A stretch of DNA of 64,000 nt from Clostridiales bacterium (GTDB taxonomy: Bacteria > Bacillota > Clostridia > Lachnospirales > Lachnospiraceae): positions 59,049-123,048 of the forward strand of contig JAHAFI010000007.1 in assembly GCA_018374355.1 (NCBI GenBank), read 5' to 3'. Made by a program: the position numbers and the translations under genes. Shown piece by piece: positions 16,361 to 23,847 of this stretch (within the stretch, counting starts at the first letter, position 1; every line of letters begins with the position of its first letter). The notes below the pieces were generated by a model, which saw only the letters and a program-made list of their open reading frames with translations, ran no database searches and had not been told where the DNA came from.

Positions 16361-17254
16361 CTACCTCGTTTCATCCATTTTTTTCCTTATGGCGTCCTTG
16401 CCGATATCCCTGTGCTCGATCCGCACCCCGTATTCCTCTGATTTTGCCAGCCTCTGGTAAAGACCGTTAGCCAGCGTTACCGAACGGTGTTTGCCTCCGG
16501 TACAGCCGACAGCAACTACCAACTGGTTTTTCCCCTCCAATATGTAATTCGGAATCAGGAAATTGATCATATCCTCCAGCTTGTCAAGAAATATCTGCGC
16601 CGCCTCAAACCCCATCACATAATCGCTTACCGGCGCATCATTGCCGCTTAATGGGCGAAGCTCATCCAGATAGTATGGATTGGGCAGAAACCTCACATCA
16701 AATACCAGATCAGAATCCGAGGGAATCCCATACTTAAAGCCGAAGGAGAGAATCGTGATCATCAGGCTTTTAAAGCTCTCGTTTCTCACAAAAATCTTAT
16801 CCAGTTCTCCCTTCAGTTCTCTGGTAAGAAGCTGGCTGGTATCGATGATGTAATCTGCATGCTTCTTTAAAAACTCCAGCTTTTCCCGCTCTCTGCTGAT
16901 CCCGTCCACGATTCTTCCGCTCTTAGAAATAGGATGAATCCTTCTGGTCTCCTTGTAGCGTTTCACCAGCACATCATCGTTGGCATCTAAAAACAAAATC
17001 TCATATTCCAGTCCGCCGATAGTGATCTCCTCCAGCGCCTTTTCAAAACCTTCCATAGCCAGACCGCTGCGGATATCTACTCCCAGTGCCACCTTCTGAA
17101 TGGTTCCGGAATTGCCCTCTGCAACAAACTGAGCAAATTTTTCCAGAAGAGGAATCGGAAGATTGTCTACGCAAAAATATCCTGCATCCTCCAGCATTTT
17201 CAAAGCCGTACTTTTCCCGGCTCCTGACATTCCAGTCACTATTACAAATCTCAT
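16361..17254 (-). CDS. rapZ: RNase adapter protein RapZ
   Basis: A P-loop protein of 297 residues. Walker A GMSGAGKST lies near residues 8-16, and the C-terminal domain has VAVGCTGGKHRSVTLANGLY. In Enterobacteria it directs RNase E to GlmZ; its Gram-positive role (YvcJ) is less clear. It sits between murB and whiA. The yvcK gene that often follows it in Bacillus is absent here. Confidence 0.95.
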   Translation of the reverse strand: MRFVIVTGMSGAGKSTALKMLEDAGYFCVDNLPIPLLEKFAQFVAEGNSGTIQKVALGVDIRSGLAMEGFEKALEEITIGGLEYEILFLDANDDVLVKRYKETRRIHPISKSGRIVDGISREREKLEFLKKHADYIIDTSQLLTRELKGELDKIFVRNESFKSLMITILSFGFKYGIPSDSDLVFDVRFLPNPYYLDELRPLSGNDAPVSDYVMGFEAAQIFLDKLEDMINFLIPNYILEGKNQLVVAVGCTGGKHRSVTLANGLYQRLAKSEEYGVRIEHRDIGKDAIRKKMDETR

Positions 17255-17296
17255 ATTGTCCCCCGTTATTTACGTCTTTTCTGTAACTGTTCCCTA

Positions 17297-18196
17297 CTAC
17301 TCAAAATCCCCCAAAAACTTCACTTCCGGTTCCAGCTTTACTCCGAATTTTTCGTACACCTTTTCCTGTACATCCTGAAGGAGCTGAATGACCTCCTCAG
17401 CAGTGGCCTCTCCGGTATTCACTACAAAACCGCAGTGTTTCTCGGAAACCTGAGCACCGCCAACCCGGTACCCCCTAAGACCTGCATCGTCGATGAGCTT
17501 TCCTGCAAAATATCCTTCCGGACGTTTGAAGGTACTTCCGGCGCTGGCAAATTCCAACGGCTGCTTTGTCACTCTCTGGATTTTCAGTTCTTCCATCCGT
17601 TCCAAAATTTTTTCCTTTTCTCCCGGATTCAGCAAAAGCACCGCTTCCAGAACAATGTAACCCCGTTCTCTGACCACACTGGTCCGGTATCCCAGATTCA
17701 GCTCAGACGCTTCCAGCTTCCGGATTTCTCCCTCGGGAGTAAGCACCGTTACGGATTCCAGAATATCCTTCATCTCGCCGCCGTAGGCTCCGGCATTCAT
17801 CACCACCGCGCCCCCCAACGTTCCCGGGATGCCGGATGCAAATTCCATGCCTGCAAGCCCTGCTTCCGCAGCTCTTTTTGCAATTAGGGACAGAAGCGCC
17901 CCTGCCTGCGCCCGGATTCTGTTTCCTTCTGCCAGAACCTGATTCATATTTTTATAAATCTGAACCACCACGCCGCGAAATCCCTTATCGCTGACCAGAA
18001 GATTGCTTCCGTTTCCCAGAATAAAACAGGGCATTTTTTCCTCTTCGCAAATATGTAAAATCTCCCTGATCTGTTCCGGTGTTTCGGGGCAGAGATAGTA
18101 ATCCGCCGGGCCTCCCAAACGGAAAGTGGTGTGCTTTTTCATAGGCTCATCCACCAGAATCTGCCCCTTATCTAAAATCCCTTCAAATTTGTTCAT
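17297..18196 (-). CDS. murB: UDP-N-acetylenolpyruvoylglucosamine reductase
   Basis: An FAD enzyme of peptidoglycan precursor synthesis that reduces enolpyruvyl-UDP-GlcNAc to UDP-MurNAc with NADPH. At 299 residues it is the shorter type II form. FAD-binding motifs ILGNGSNLLVSDKGF and GIPGTLGGAVVMNAGAYGGE are clear, with the catalytic serine in ASAGSTFKRPEG. An upstream in-frame ATG (18214) exists, but AGGAG precedes the ATG at 18196. Confidence 0.96.
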   Translation of the reverse strand: MNKFEGILDKGQILVDEPMKKHTTFRLGGPADYYLCPETPEQIREILHICEEEKMPCFILGNGSNLLVSDKGFRGVVVQIYKNMNQVLAEGNRIRAQAGALLSLIAKRAAEAGLAGMEFASGIPGTLGGAVVMNAGAYGGEMKDILESVTVLTPEGEIRKLEASELNLGYRTSVVRERGYIVLEAVLLLNPGEKEKILERMEELKIQRVTKQPLEFASAGSTFKRPEGYFAGKLIDDAGLRGYRVGGAQVSEKHCGFVVNTGEATAEEVIQLLQDVQEKVYEKFGVKLEPEVKFLGDFE

Positions 18197-18214
18197 AATT
18201 TCTCCTGTTCTCAT

Positions 18215-18937
18215 CTACTTATCCGCCCGTTTCATCAGATCACGGATCACTTCCCCCGCGATCATCAGTCCCGCAGTTCCGGGCACGAAAGAAATGCTTC
18301 CCGGCACCGGGCGCTGGGCGGTACCCTTTGTCTCCTCTGACTGTTCCGGTTTCACCGGAATCTCTTTGGAAAACAATACTTTTACTTTTTTAATCCTTCT
18401 TTTTCTCAGCTCTGTTCTCATCACCTTCGCCAGAGGGCAGACGCTGGTTTTGGAAATATCTGCAATCTCAAATTTGGACGGATCCAGTTTATTTCCCGTT
18501 CCCATACAGCAGATAATCTCCGTCTTGGCTTCCTTTGCAAGCTCAATCAAAAGAAGCTTTGCCGATACGGTATCCACAGCATCAACCACATAATCAAAGG
18601 AATGGAAATCAAATAAATGCCGGGTCTCTTCACTGAAAAAAGTTTCATAAGTATTGACCAGAATACTCGGATCAATATCTTCGATCCGCTCCTTCATCAC
18701 CTGAGTTTTCTTTCTTCCCACCGTGGAATGAAGCGCCACAAGCTGACGGTTAATATTGGTCAGTGAAACCACATCATTATCCACCAGTGTCAAGGTTCCC
18801 ACTCCGCAGCGGGCAAGGGCCTCTGCCACATAAGACCCTACTCCGCCGATACCGAAAACAGCCACCCGGGCTTTTCCCAGTTTTTCCACCATATCCTCAC
18901 CGACTAAAAGTTCCATTCTCGAATATTCGTGCAGCAT
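18215..18937 (-). CDS. tcdA: tRNA threonylcarbamoyladenosine dehydratase (ThiF/E1 family)
   Basis: An E1-like ATP-dependent enzyme that cyclises t6A at tRNA position 37. It has 240 residues from the ATG at 18937; a TTG 10 codons upstream lacks a binding site. It shows the nucleotide-binding GIGGVGSYVAEALARCGVG, the arginine-finger region VSLTNINRQL, and C-terminal MRTELRKRRI with SFVPGTAGLMIAGEVI. It heads the murB-rapZ-whiA-crh run and ends just before murB. Confidence 0.9.
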   Translation of the reverse strand: MLHEYSRMELLVGEDMVEKLGKARVAVFGIGGVGSYVAEALARCGVGTLTLVDNDVVSLTNINRQLVALHSTVGRKKTQVMKERIEDIDPSILVNTYETFFSEETRHLFDFHSFDYVVDAVDTVSAKLLLIELAKEAKTEIICCMGTGNKLDPSKFEIADISKTSVCPLAKVMRTELRKRRIKKVKVLFSKEIPVKPEQSEETKGTAQRPVPGSISFVPGTAGLMIAGEVIRDLMKRADK

Positions 18938-19000
18938 TCTGACTCTACCTTTCTCTTTCGCATTCAAGTACGCCGCGCTAATAATGGCGTAATTATTATC

Positions 19001-19030
19001 ATTATACTATATACTTCCCCGTTCATGCAA
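19001..19030 (-). promoter_or_regulatory. Promoter of the tcdA-murB-rapZ-whiA-crh operon
   Basis: Minus strand TTGCAT (19025-19030), 18-base spacer, TATAAT (19001-19006), about 55 bases before the tcdA ATG. Confidence 0.6.
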
Positions 19031-19087
19031 GCGTTCTGCCAAAACTTGCTCACCCTGTAATAGCGAAAGCGAAGCAACCACTAACCT

Positions 19088-19444
19088 TTATCCTTTCATT
19101 TTCGGCTGGAAGATCACGCTTGCCAGATATCCGAAAATCAGGGCTGCGCTGACCCCTGCCGCACTGGCTGTAAAGCCCCCGGTAAATACTCCCAGTATTC
19201 CGGAAGCATCCACTGCCTCCTTTACCCCCTGAAACAAAAGATGTCCAAAACCCACAAGAGGAACCGTCACGCCCGCATGGGCGTAATCCACCAGCGGATC
19301 GTACAGCTTCAGCGCACTGAGCACGCTTCCCGTACATACCAGAAGAACCATGATCCTTCCCGGCATCAGTTTCGTCTTATCCACCAGAATCTGCACCAGC
19401 GCACAGATCAGTCCTCCCACCCAAAAAGCATTGATATAATCCAT
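19088..19444 (-). CDS. spoVAE: Stage V sporulation protein AE
   Basis: A hydrophobic protein of 118 residues, part of the inner spore membrane channel complex that moves dipicolinic acid. MDYINAFWVGGLICALVQIL and the GVTVPLVGFGHLLFQGVKEA motif match SpoVAE. An ATG 2 codons upstream is too close to the AAGGAG, so the ATG at 19444 is preferred. Last gene of the spoVA run. No clear terminator follows. Confidence 0.9.
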   Translation of the reverse strand: MDYINAFWVGGLICALVQILVDKTKLMPGRIMVLLVCTGSVLSALKLYDPLVDYAHAGVTVPLVGFGHLLFQGVKEAVDASGILGVFTGGFTASAAGVSAALIFGYLASVIFQPKMKG

Positions 19445-19446
19445 GA

Positions 19447-20490
19447 TCATGACTCCTTTCCTGCGTATTCCAAAACCACACCCTGAGCGATTCCCGGTAC
19501 ACTGCTGCCCTCATAAAAACTTACCTTCGACATCAGAGCGCCCGTAGGCACAAACAATACCCGTTTCCATTCCCCGCACGCCACTTTCGGTATGATGTAA
19601 GAGCACAGCACCGAAGCTGCACAGCCGCAGCCGCTTCCGCCGGAATGGGTATCCTGAGTCTCGCGGTCATAAATCAGGATTCCACAGTCCTCATGCACCC
19701 CTGCAATCTGATATCCCTGCTGCTCCATCATATCCAGAAGAATCTGCTGTCCCACATATCCCAGATCCCCGGTTATGATCTTGTCATAGTCCTCCGGATT
19801 TCTGCCGAAATCCTTCAGATTTTGGGTAATCGTGCCGCAGGCTGCCGGAGCCATGCACGCTCCCATGTTCTGGGAATCCTTCAGACCAAAATCCGTTACC
19901 TTTCCCGTGGTGATTCCCGTAATTTTCACCCTTCCTTTTCCCGTTCCGAGGATGCAGGCGCCGCTGCCTGTCACTGTCCAGCTTGCAGAAAGCGGTCTCT
20001 GGCTTCCGTACCCCAGCGGAAACCGAAACTCCTTTTCCGCCGTGGCAAAATGGCTGGAGGTCACTGCCAGCACCCGTTCTCCGTATCCTCCCGCCACGGC
20101 CATGGCCCCAAGTCCCAGCGCTTCCCCCATGGTGGAGCAGGCTCCAAACAGCCCGTACAGCGGACGATCCAGCTCACCGATTCCGAAGGAAGAGGCGATG
20201 GACTGGGCCAGAAGGTCGCCTGCAAAGATCATGCGGATGTCTTCCGCCCCCAACCCGGTCTTTTGTATCGCCAGTTGGGCAGTGCTCTGCTGCAGAAAGC
20301 TTTCTGCTTCCTCCCATGTCTTTTTCCCGAACCGGTCATCCTCCTCAATCCGGTCAAAATGACGGCCAAGGGGCCCTTCCCCCTCTTTTTTCCCCACAAT
20401 GGAGGCACATCCATGGATATAGACAGGATATGCAAAGGAAATACTCTGCTTTCCTAAAAACTGCTGTGTGATACCACTATTTTCTCCCAT
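19447..20490 (-). CDS. spoVAD: Stage V sporulation protein AD
   Basis: A soluble dipicolinic-acid-binding subunit of the SpoVA channel, with a thiolase-like fold, 347 residues. Motifs include FGACSTMGEALGLGAMAVAG (the cysteine region of the fold), DFGLKDSQNMGACMAPAAC and GGSGCGCAASVLCSYIIPK. It lies between spoVAC and spoVAE. Confidence 0.95.
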   Translation of the reverse strand: MGENSGITQQFLGKQSISFAYPVYIHGCASIVGKKEGEGPLGRHFDRIEEDDRFGKKTWEEAESFLQQSTAQLAIQKTGLGAEDIRMIFAGDLLAQSIASSFGIGELDRPLYGLFGACSTMGEALGLGAMAVAGGYGERVLAVTSSHFATAEKEFRFPLGYGSQRPLSASWTVTGSGACILGTGKGRVKITGITTGKVTDFGLKDSQNMGACMAPAACGTITQNLKDFGRNPEDYDKIITGDLGYVGQQILLDMMEQQGYQIAGVHEDCGILIYDRETQDTHSGGSGCGCAASVLCSYIIPKVACGEWKRVLFVPTGALMSKVSFYEGSSVPGIAQGVVLEYAGKES

Positions 20491-20493
20491 TTT

Positions 20494-20964
20494 CTAAAAC
20501 CTCCCGATCAGATAGTATACAAGCCCCAGAATCCAAGAGGAGAGGATTCCGTATAAAATTACCGGACCTGCAATCGTAAAAATCTTGCATCCGATACCGA
20601 ATACCTGCCCTTCCTTCTGAAATTCCACCGCGGGAGCCGCCACCGAATTGGCAAATCCTGTGATGGGAACCAGCGTCCCGGCGCCTCCCCATTTTGCCAG
20701 TTTCGGATAAATATTCAGCCCTGTGGTCAGCGCGCTCAGGAAAATCAGAATCACGGAGCACCAAGTACCCGCTGCCTTCTCATCCAGCCCCATGGCCATG
20801 CCCCGGTTCTGAATCCACTGTCCCAGCACACAGATCAACCCTCCCACAAGAAATGCCTTCACCATATTCAATCCCAGATTATGGGTGGGCGTCACCTCTT
20901 TTACATACGCCTCGTATTCTTTTTTCTTTTCTTCCGTCTGAAGCTTTGCCATTACATCCACCAT
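20494..20964 (-). CDS. spoVAC: Stage V sporulation protein AC
   Basis: A membrane subunit of the SpoVA channel, proposed mechanosensitive in Bacillus, 156 residues. THNLGLNMVKAFLVGGLICV and ITGFANSVAAPAVEFQKEGQ are typical. Its first bases overlap spoVAB. The ATG four codons in (20952) has similar support, so the start is not certain. Confidence 0.93.
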   Translation of the reverse strand: MVDVMAKLQTEEKKKEYEAYVKEVTPTHNLGLNMVKAFLVGGLICVLGQWIQNRGMAMGLDEKAAGTWCSVILIFLSALTTGLNIYPKLAKWGGAGTLVPITGFANSVAAPAVEFQKEGQVFGIGCKIFTIAGPVILYGILSSWILGLVYYLIGRF

Positions 20965-21371
20965 CCTTTCCAGAAATAAATCAGGGAACCCAAAGTCTTT
21001 CCCAGAGCCATGGAAATGATCACAAGACCGATTCCCTTTGTCAGTCCGATTCTCCTTGCCATAATTGAAAAAATGTTCACTACTTCTCCCAAAGCAATGA
21101 TCCAGCTCCCCAGAAAGATTCCGGCGAACACTCCATAAATCATCACCCCCGCAGTTCCCAGAGGAAGGCTTCCGTTGTAAAGGAAACAGATATTTCCCAG
21201 AAAGGCTCCCAAAATGGAACAGTCCTCATACAGCCTGATTCTGCTGGCCGTTCTCGTTATCCCCGCATAGCGGACTGCGATTCCCAGACTGATCATAAAC
21301 GCCACCACACCGCTGGCGATCACCCCTCCGAAACACAATCCGATCACTCCCAAACCGATCTGTGTCCACAT
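20952..21371 (-). CDS. spoVAB: Stage V sporulation protein AB
   Basis: A membrane protein of 139 residues with four hydrophobic spans. The order AA-AB-AC and the GGVIASGVVAFMISLGIAVR segment support the call. It lies 3 bases after spoVAA. Confidence 0.88.
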   Translation of the reverse strand: MWTQIGLGVIGLCFGGVIASGVVAFMISLGIAVRYAGITRTASRIRLYEDCSILGAFLGNICFLYNGSLPLGTAGVMIYGVFAGIFLGSWIIALGEVVNIFSIMARRIGLTKGIGLVIISMALGKTLGSLIYFWKGWWM

Positions 21372-21374
21372 CCC

Positions 21375-21986
21375 CTATCCTTCCTTTCTCTTTTCCTGTT
21401 CCAGTATCGTGGTATCCACCTCATCCTCATAGGTTCGCATCTCCACCTCCATCGGAGTAGGATCATGGGTCAGCCTCCACTTACCGAAATGATTAAAGAA
21501 AAAGACAGCCCCCATGCCGATTCCTATGGAATACGTGATTTCCAGAACCGTAAAGCCATCGGAAGCTTCCCCGGTAAACTGACTGTACAGATTTTGGAAA
21601 AGCCCCGGAATATCTACATCATTGTTGAAGGTCATAATGGAAAACATGGTTCCGAAAAAAGTAACCAGACACACAAAAACGGTTTTTATCCAGCTCACTA
21701 TCTGATTTTTCTTTGTGGGGTCCTCATAGGTAAAGATAAATTCTGGTTCCCCCACATGGGTAACATCCACTTTCTCTTCCTTCTTTTGGATCATGTCGAT
21801 TAGATCCAGCGCCGATGCCGTATATCTGCCGTATTTCCCTTTCGGAAGAGTCATCACCTTTAAAACCTTACACCGGTTCAGAACTGCCGGATTGCTGCAG
21901 GATAGCTGTGCAATGTCCTGCAGATAAATCTGTTCCGAAACCACTTTCATGTTTTTGTCCGTCTGTATATACAATGTATCACTCAT
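21375..21986 (-). CDS. spoVAA: Stage V sporulation protein AA
   Basis: A product of 203 residues. The N-terminal cytosolic domain (MSDTLYIQTDKNMKVVSEQI) is followed by two membrane segments (WIKTVFVCLVTFFGTMFSIM and a later GIGMGAVFFF). Membrane-associated partner of the SpoVA channel. Its ATG overlaps the stop of a small upstream ORF, so it is probably translationally coupled to that ORF. Confidence 0.9.
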   Translation of the reverse strand: MSDTLYIQTDKNMKVVSEQIYLQDIAQLSCSNPAVLNRCKVLKVMTLPKGKYGRYTASALDLIDMIQKKEEKVDVTHVGEPEFIFTYEDPTKKNQIVSWIKTVFVCLVTFFGTMFSIMTFNNDVDIPGLFQNLYSQFTGEASDGFTVLEITYSIGIGMGAVFFFNHFGKWRLTHDPTPMEVEMRTYEDEVDTTILEQEKRKEG

Positions 21987-22125
21987 AAATTACCTCCCAT
22001 CCGGCTTTCACCAGCGTACCACCCGGCTCCTCCGCCTCTGTTTCTGCTCCTGCTGCCACCGCAAGGAAAACTGCCCCGCCAAGAAAAACTGCCGCTGCCA
22101 GCATCAGCCATTTTCTGCGTACCAT
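21979..22125 (-). CDS. Small membrane/secreted peptide leading the spoVA operon
   Basis: A 48-codon ORF (start MVRRKWLMLAAAVFLGGAVF, end KAGWEVIYE): basic N-terminus, hydrophobic stretch, AGA-like cleavage site, acidic tail. It has AAAGGAG before the ATG and lies about 20 bases after a sigma-G-type promoter. Its stop overlaps the spoVAA start. I do not recognise the family. Placement implies forespore expression. Confidence 0.7.
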   Translation of the reverse strand: MVRRKWLMLAAAVFLGGAVFLAVAAGAETEAEEPGGTLVKAGWEVIYE

Positions 22126-22150
22126 GAAATATCACTCCTTTTCTCTGGGA

Positions 22151-22179
22151 TAGTATGTACATATCTGTAAAAAAAATGC
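22151..22179 (-). promoter_or_regulatory. Sigma-G (or sigma-F) type promoter of the spoVA operon
   Basis: Minus strand GCATT (22175-22179), 17-base spacer, CATACTA (22151-22157), matching the sigma-G pattern known from Bacillus. The -35 lies in the U-run of the sigF terminator. Confidence 0.7.
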
Positions 22180-22220
22180 AAAAACCGGAGTACAATGCAA
22201 AATTTCATTGTACCCCGGTT
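22169..22220 (-). terminator. Terminator of the spoIIA operon
   Basis: A 15-bp stem with one mismatch (22183-22197 with 22206-22220) followed on the minus strand by a T-rich run. It separates sigF from the spoVA operon. Confidence 0.85.
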
Positions 22221-22225
22221 CTGCC

Positions 22226-22939
22226 TTACAGCTTGCCTCTCATTTCTTTCAATATTTTTTTCTCCATTCTGGACACCTGTACCTGAGAAATCCCCATCTC
22301 ATCCGCAATGGCCGACTGGGTCATTTCCTGAAAATACCGCTTAAAAATCAGCTCCCGGTCTTTTCCGTCCAGACTTCCCAGAATTTCTTCCAGAAACATT
22401 CGGTTTACCACCTTTTCATTCGCATTTTCCTTCTCCTCCAGTTTGTCCATAAGGGAGATATCGCCACCGTCCCCGTGATAGATCACCTGCTGCAGGGATT
22501 CCACCTGTGCATTGGATTCCATCGCCAGAATCAGTTCCTCCACCGGCATCCCAAGCTCCCCGGCAATCTCCGCCGTGGTCGGCTCCCTTCCCTTCTGCTT
22601 TTCCAGTCCCTCCCGGATTGCATACGCTTTTCCCGCAGTCTCCTTCAGGGAACGGCTCACCTTTAAGATTCCGTCATCCCGCAGAAACCGTTTGATTTCT
22701 CCTGCGATCATTGGAACCGCATACGTGGAAAACTGCACCTCATAATCCGTATTGAATTTATCCACCGCCTTTATCAGCCCTATGCTGCCAATCTGGAACA
22801 GATCCTCCATCTCCACGCCTCTGTTTTGAAAACGTTTAACGATGCTCCACACTAAGCCGATATTCTCCTCAATCAATGTATTCCGCGCGTCTTTATCCCC
22901 TTCGTGTGCCATCCTGATCAAGGCAAGGGTACGTTCCAT
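22226..22939 (-). CDS. sigF: RNA polymerase sporulation sigma factor SigF
   Basis: A forespore-specific sigma factor of 237 residues. Region 2 is LVWSIVKRFQNRGVEMEDLF to FSTYAVPMIAGEIKRFLRDD; region 4 helix-turn-helix is MTQSAIADEMGISQVQVSRM. It is identified as SigF rather than SigG by its place after spoIIAA-spoIIAB, the anti-anti-sigma/anti-sigma pair that controls it. AAGGAGG lies before the ATG. Confidence 0.95.
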   Translation of the reverse strand: MERTLALIRMAHEGDKDARNTLIEENIGLVWSIVKRFQNRGVEMEDLFQIGSIGLIKAVDKFNTDYEVQFSTYAVPMIAGEIKRFLRDDGILKVSRSLKETAGKAYAIREGLEKQKGREPTTAEIAGELGMPVEELILAMESNAQVESLQQVIYHGDGGDISLMDKLEEKENANEKVVNRMFLEEILGSLDGKDRELIFKRYFQEMTQSAIADEMGISQVQVSRMEKKILKEMRGKL

Positions 22940-22950
22940 AAATCCTCCTT

Positions 22951-23394
22951 TTACGCAAACGGATTGCTGTGACTTCCAATGGTTTTTCTCATACGGACCA
23001 CCGTACCCTTTCCCACCTCCGATTCCACCTGTATTTCATCCATAAATGCCTCCATAAAGGCAAATCCCATACCCGACCGGTCAAGCTCCGGCCGGGTGGT
23101 ATACAAAGGCTCCATGGCCTTTTTTATATCCGGAATCCCTTTTCCTTCGTCCATGACCGAAACCAGCAGATCCTTTTTCTCTGTTTTACAGTCGATCCGT
23201 ATCTTTTTCACCTGATTTTCGTACCCGTGGATAATGGAATTGGTAATCGCCTCGGACACCGCCGTCTTGATATCCGCCACCTCTTCCAGCGTAGGGTTTA
23301 GCTGGGTGCAGAATGCGGCTACCGCAACTCTCGCAAATCCTTCATTACAGGAGCGGCTGTCAAAAATGATGGTCATTTCATTGTTTTGTTCCAT
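22951..23394 (-). CDS. spoIIAB: Anti-sigma F factor / serine kinase SpoIIAB
   Basis: A GHKL-fold kinase of 147 residues that binds SigF and phosphorylates SpoIIAA. The N-box (AVSEAITNSIIHGYEN) and G-boxes (VMDEGKGIPDIKKAMEP, RSGMGFAFME) are intact. It lies between spoIIAA and sigF with short spacers. Confidence 0.96.
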   Translation of the reverse strand: MEQNNEMTIIFDSRSCNEGFARVAVAAFCTQLNPTLEEVADIKTAVSEAITNSIIHGYENQVKKIRIDCKTEKKDLLVSVMDEGKGIPDIKKAMEPLYTTRPELDRSGMGFAFMEAFMDEIQVESEVGKGTVVRMRKTIGSHSNPFA

Positions 23395-23407
23395 AGTATT
23401 CTCCCCC

Positions 23408-23737
23408 TTATTCTCCCTGATTCCAAAATCGCTTTCTGTCGATTCCGATTACCTTGGGCAGCCCTGCAAGCTGCATCACCTTATAAATTCTGTCATTCAC
23501 ATGGGTTGCCTCCACGCCCCCGCCCAAAAGACGCACATTCTGGTATCTTCCCATGAGCACTCCGATTCCCGAACTGTCCATAAACTCTGTATCCCGGAAA
23601 TCAAACTCCACCTGATTGATATTTTTCCCGGCTATCATCCGGTCAGCCTCCCTGCGGATCTGTTCTGCACTGTGATGGTCCAGTTCTTTTGGCATTCGTA
23701 TGACCAGCGTTTTCTTTTTTACCTGAAATTGTTCCAT
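23408..23737 (-). CDS. spoIIAA: Anti-sigma F factor antagonist SpoIIAA
   Basis: A STAS-domain protein of 109 residues. The phospho-acceptor serine lies in FRDTEFMDSSGIGVLMGRYQ. When dephosphorylated by SpoIIE it frees SigF from SpoIIAB. First gene of the spoIIA operon, with a GGGGGAG binding site. I could not find a convincing sigma-H promoter in the 110 bases upstream. Confidence 0.95.
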   Translation of the reverse strand: MEQFQVKKKTLVIRMPKELDHHSAEQIRREADRMIAGKNINQVEFDFRDTEFMDSSGIGVLMGRYQNVRLLGGGVEATHVNDRIYKVMQLAGLPKVIGIDRKRFWNQGE

Positions 23738-23772
23738 TTGACGCTCCCCCTTTTTTTACATTTCATAGTTAC

Positions 23773-23810
23773 AAAAAACCGGAGACATGCTTTTCGCATA
23801 TCCCCGGCTT
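23773..23810 (-). terminator. Terminator of the folC-ORF49-TPR unit
   Basis: A GC-rich stem with one bulged position (AAGCCGGGGATATGC with GCATGTCTCCGGTTT) followed by a T-run on the minus strand, 38 bases after the TPR gene stop. Confidence 0.85.
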
Positions 23811-23847
23811 TGAGGTTTCTCCTGTGTATTGTTTCAGATTATGGATG

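Noticed and set aside
23738..23847. Sigma-H promoter for the spoIIA operon
   Set aside because: An AGGAGAA-like -35 is present but no GAAT-type -10 at proper distance; not strong enough to annotate.
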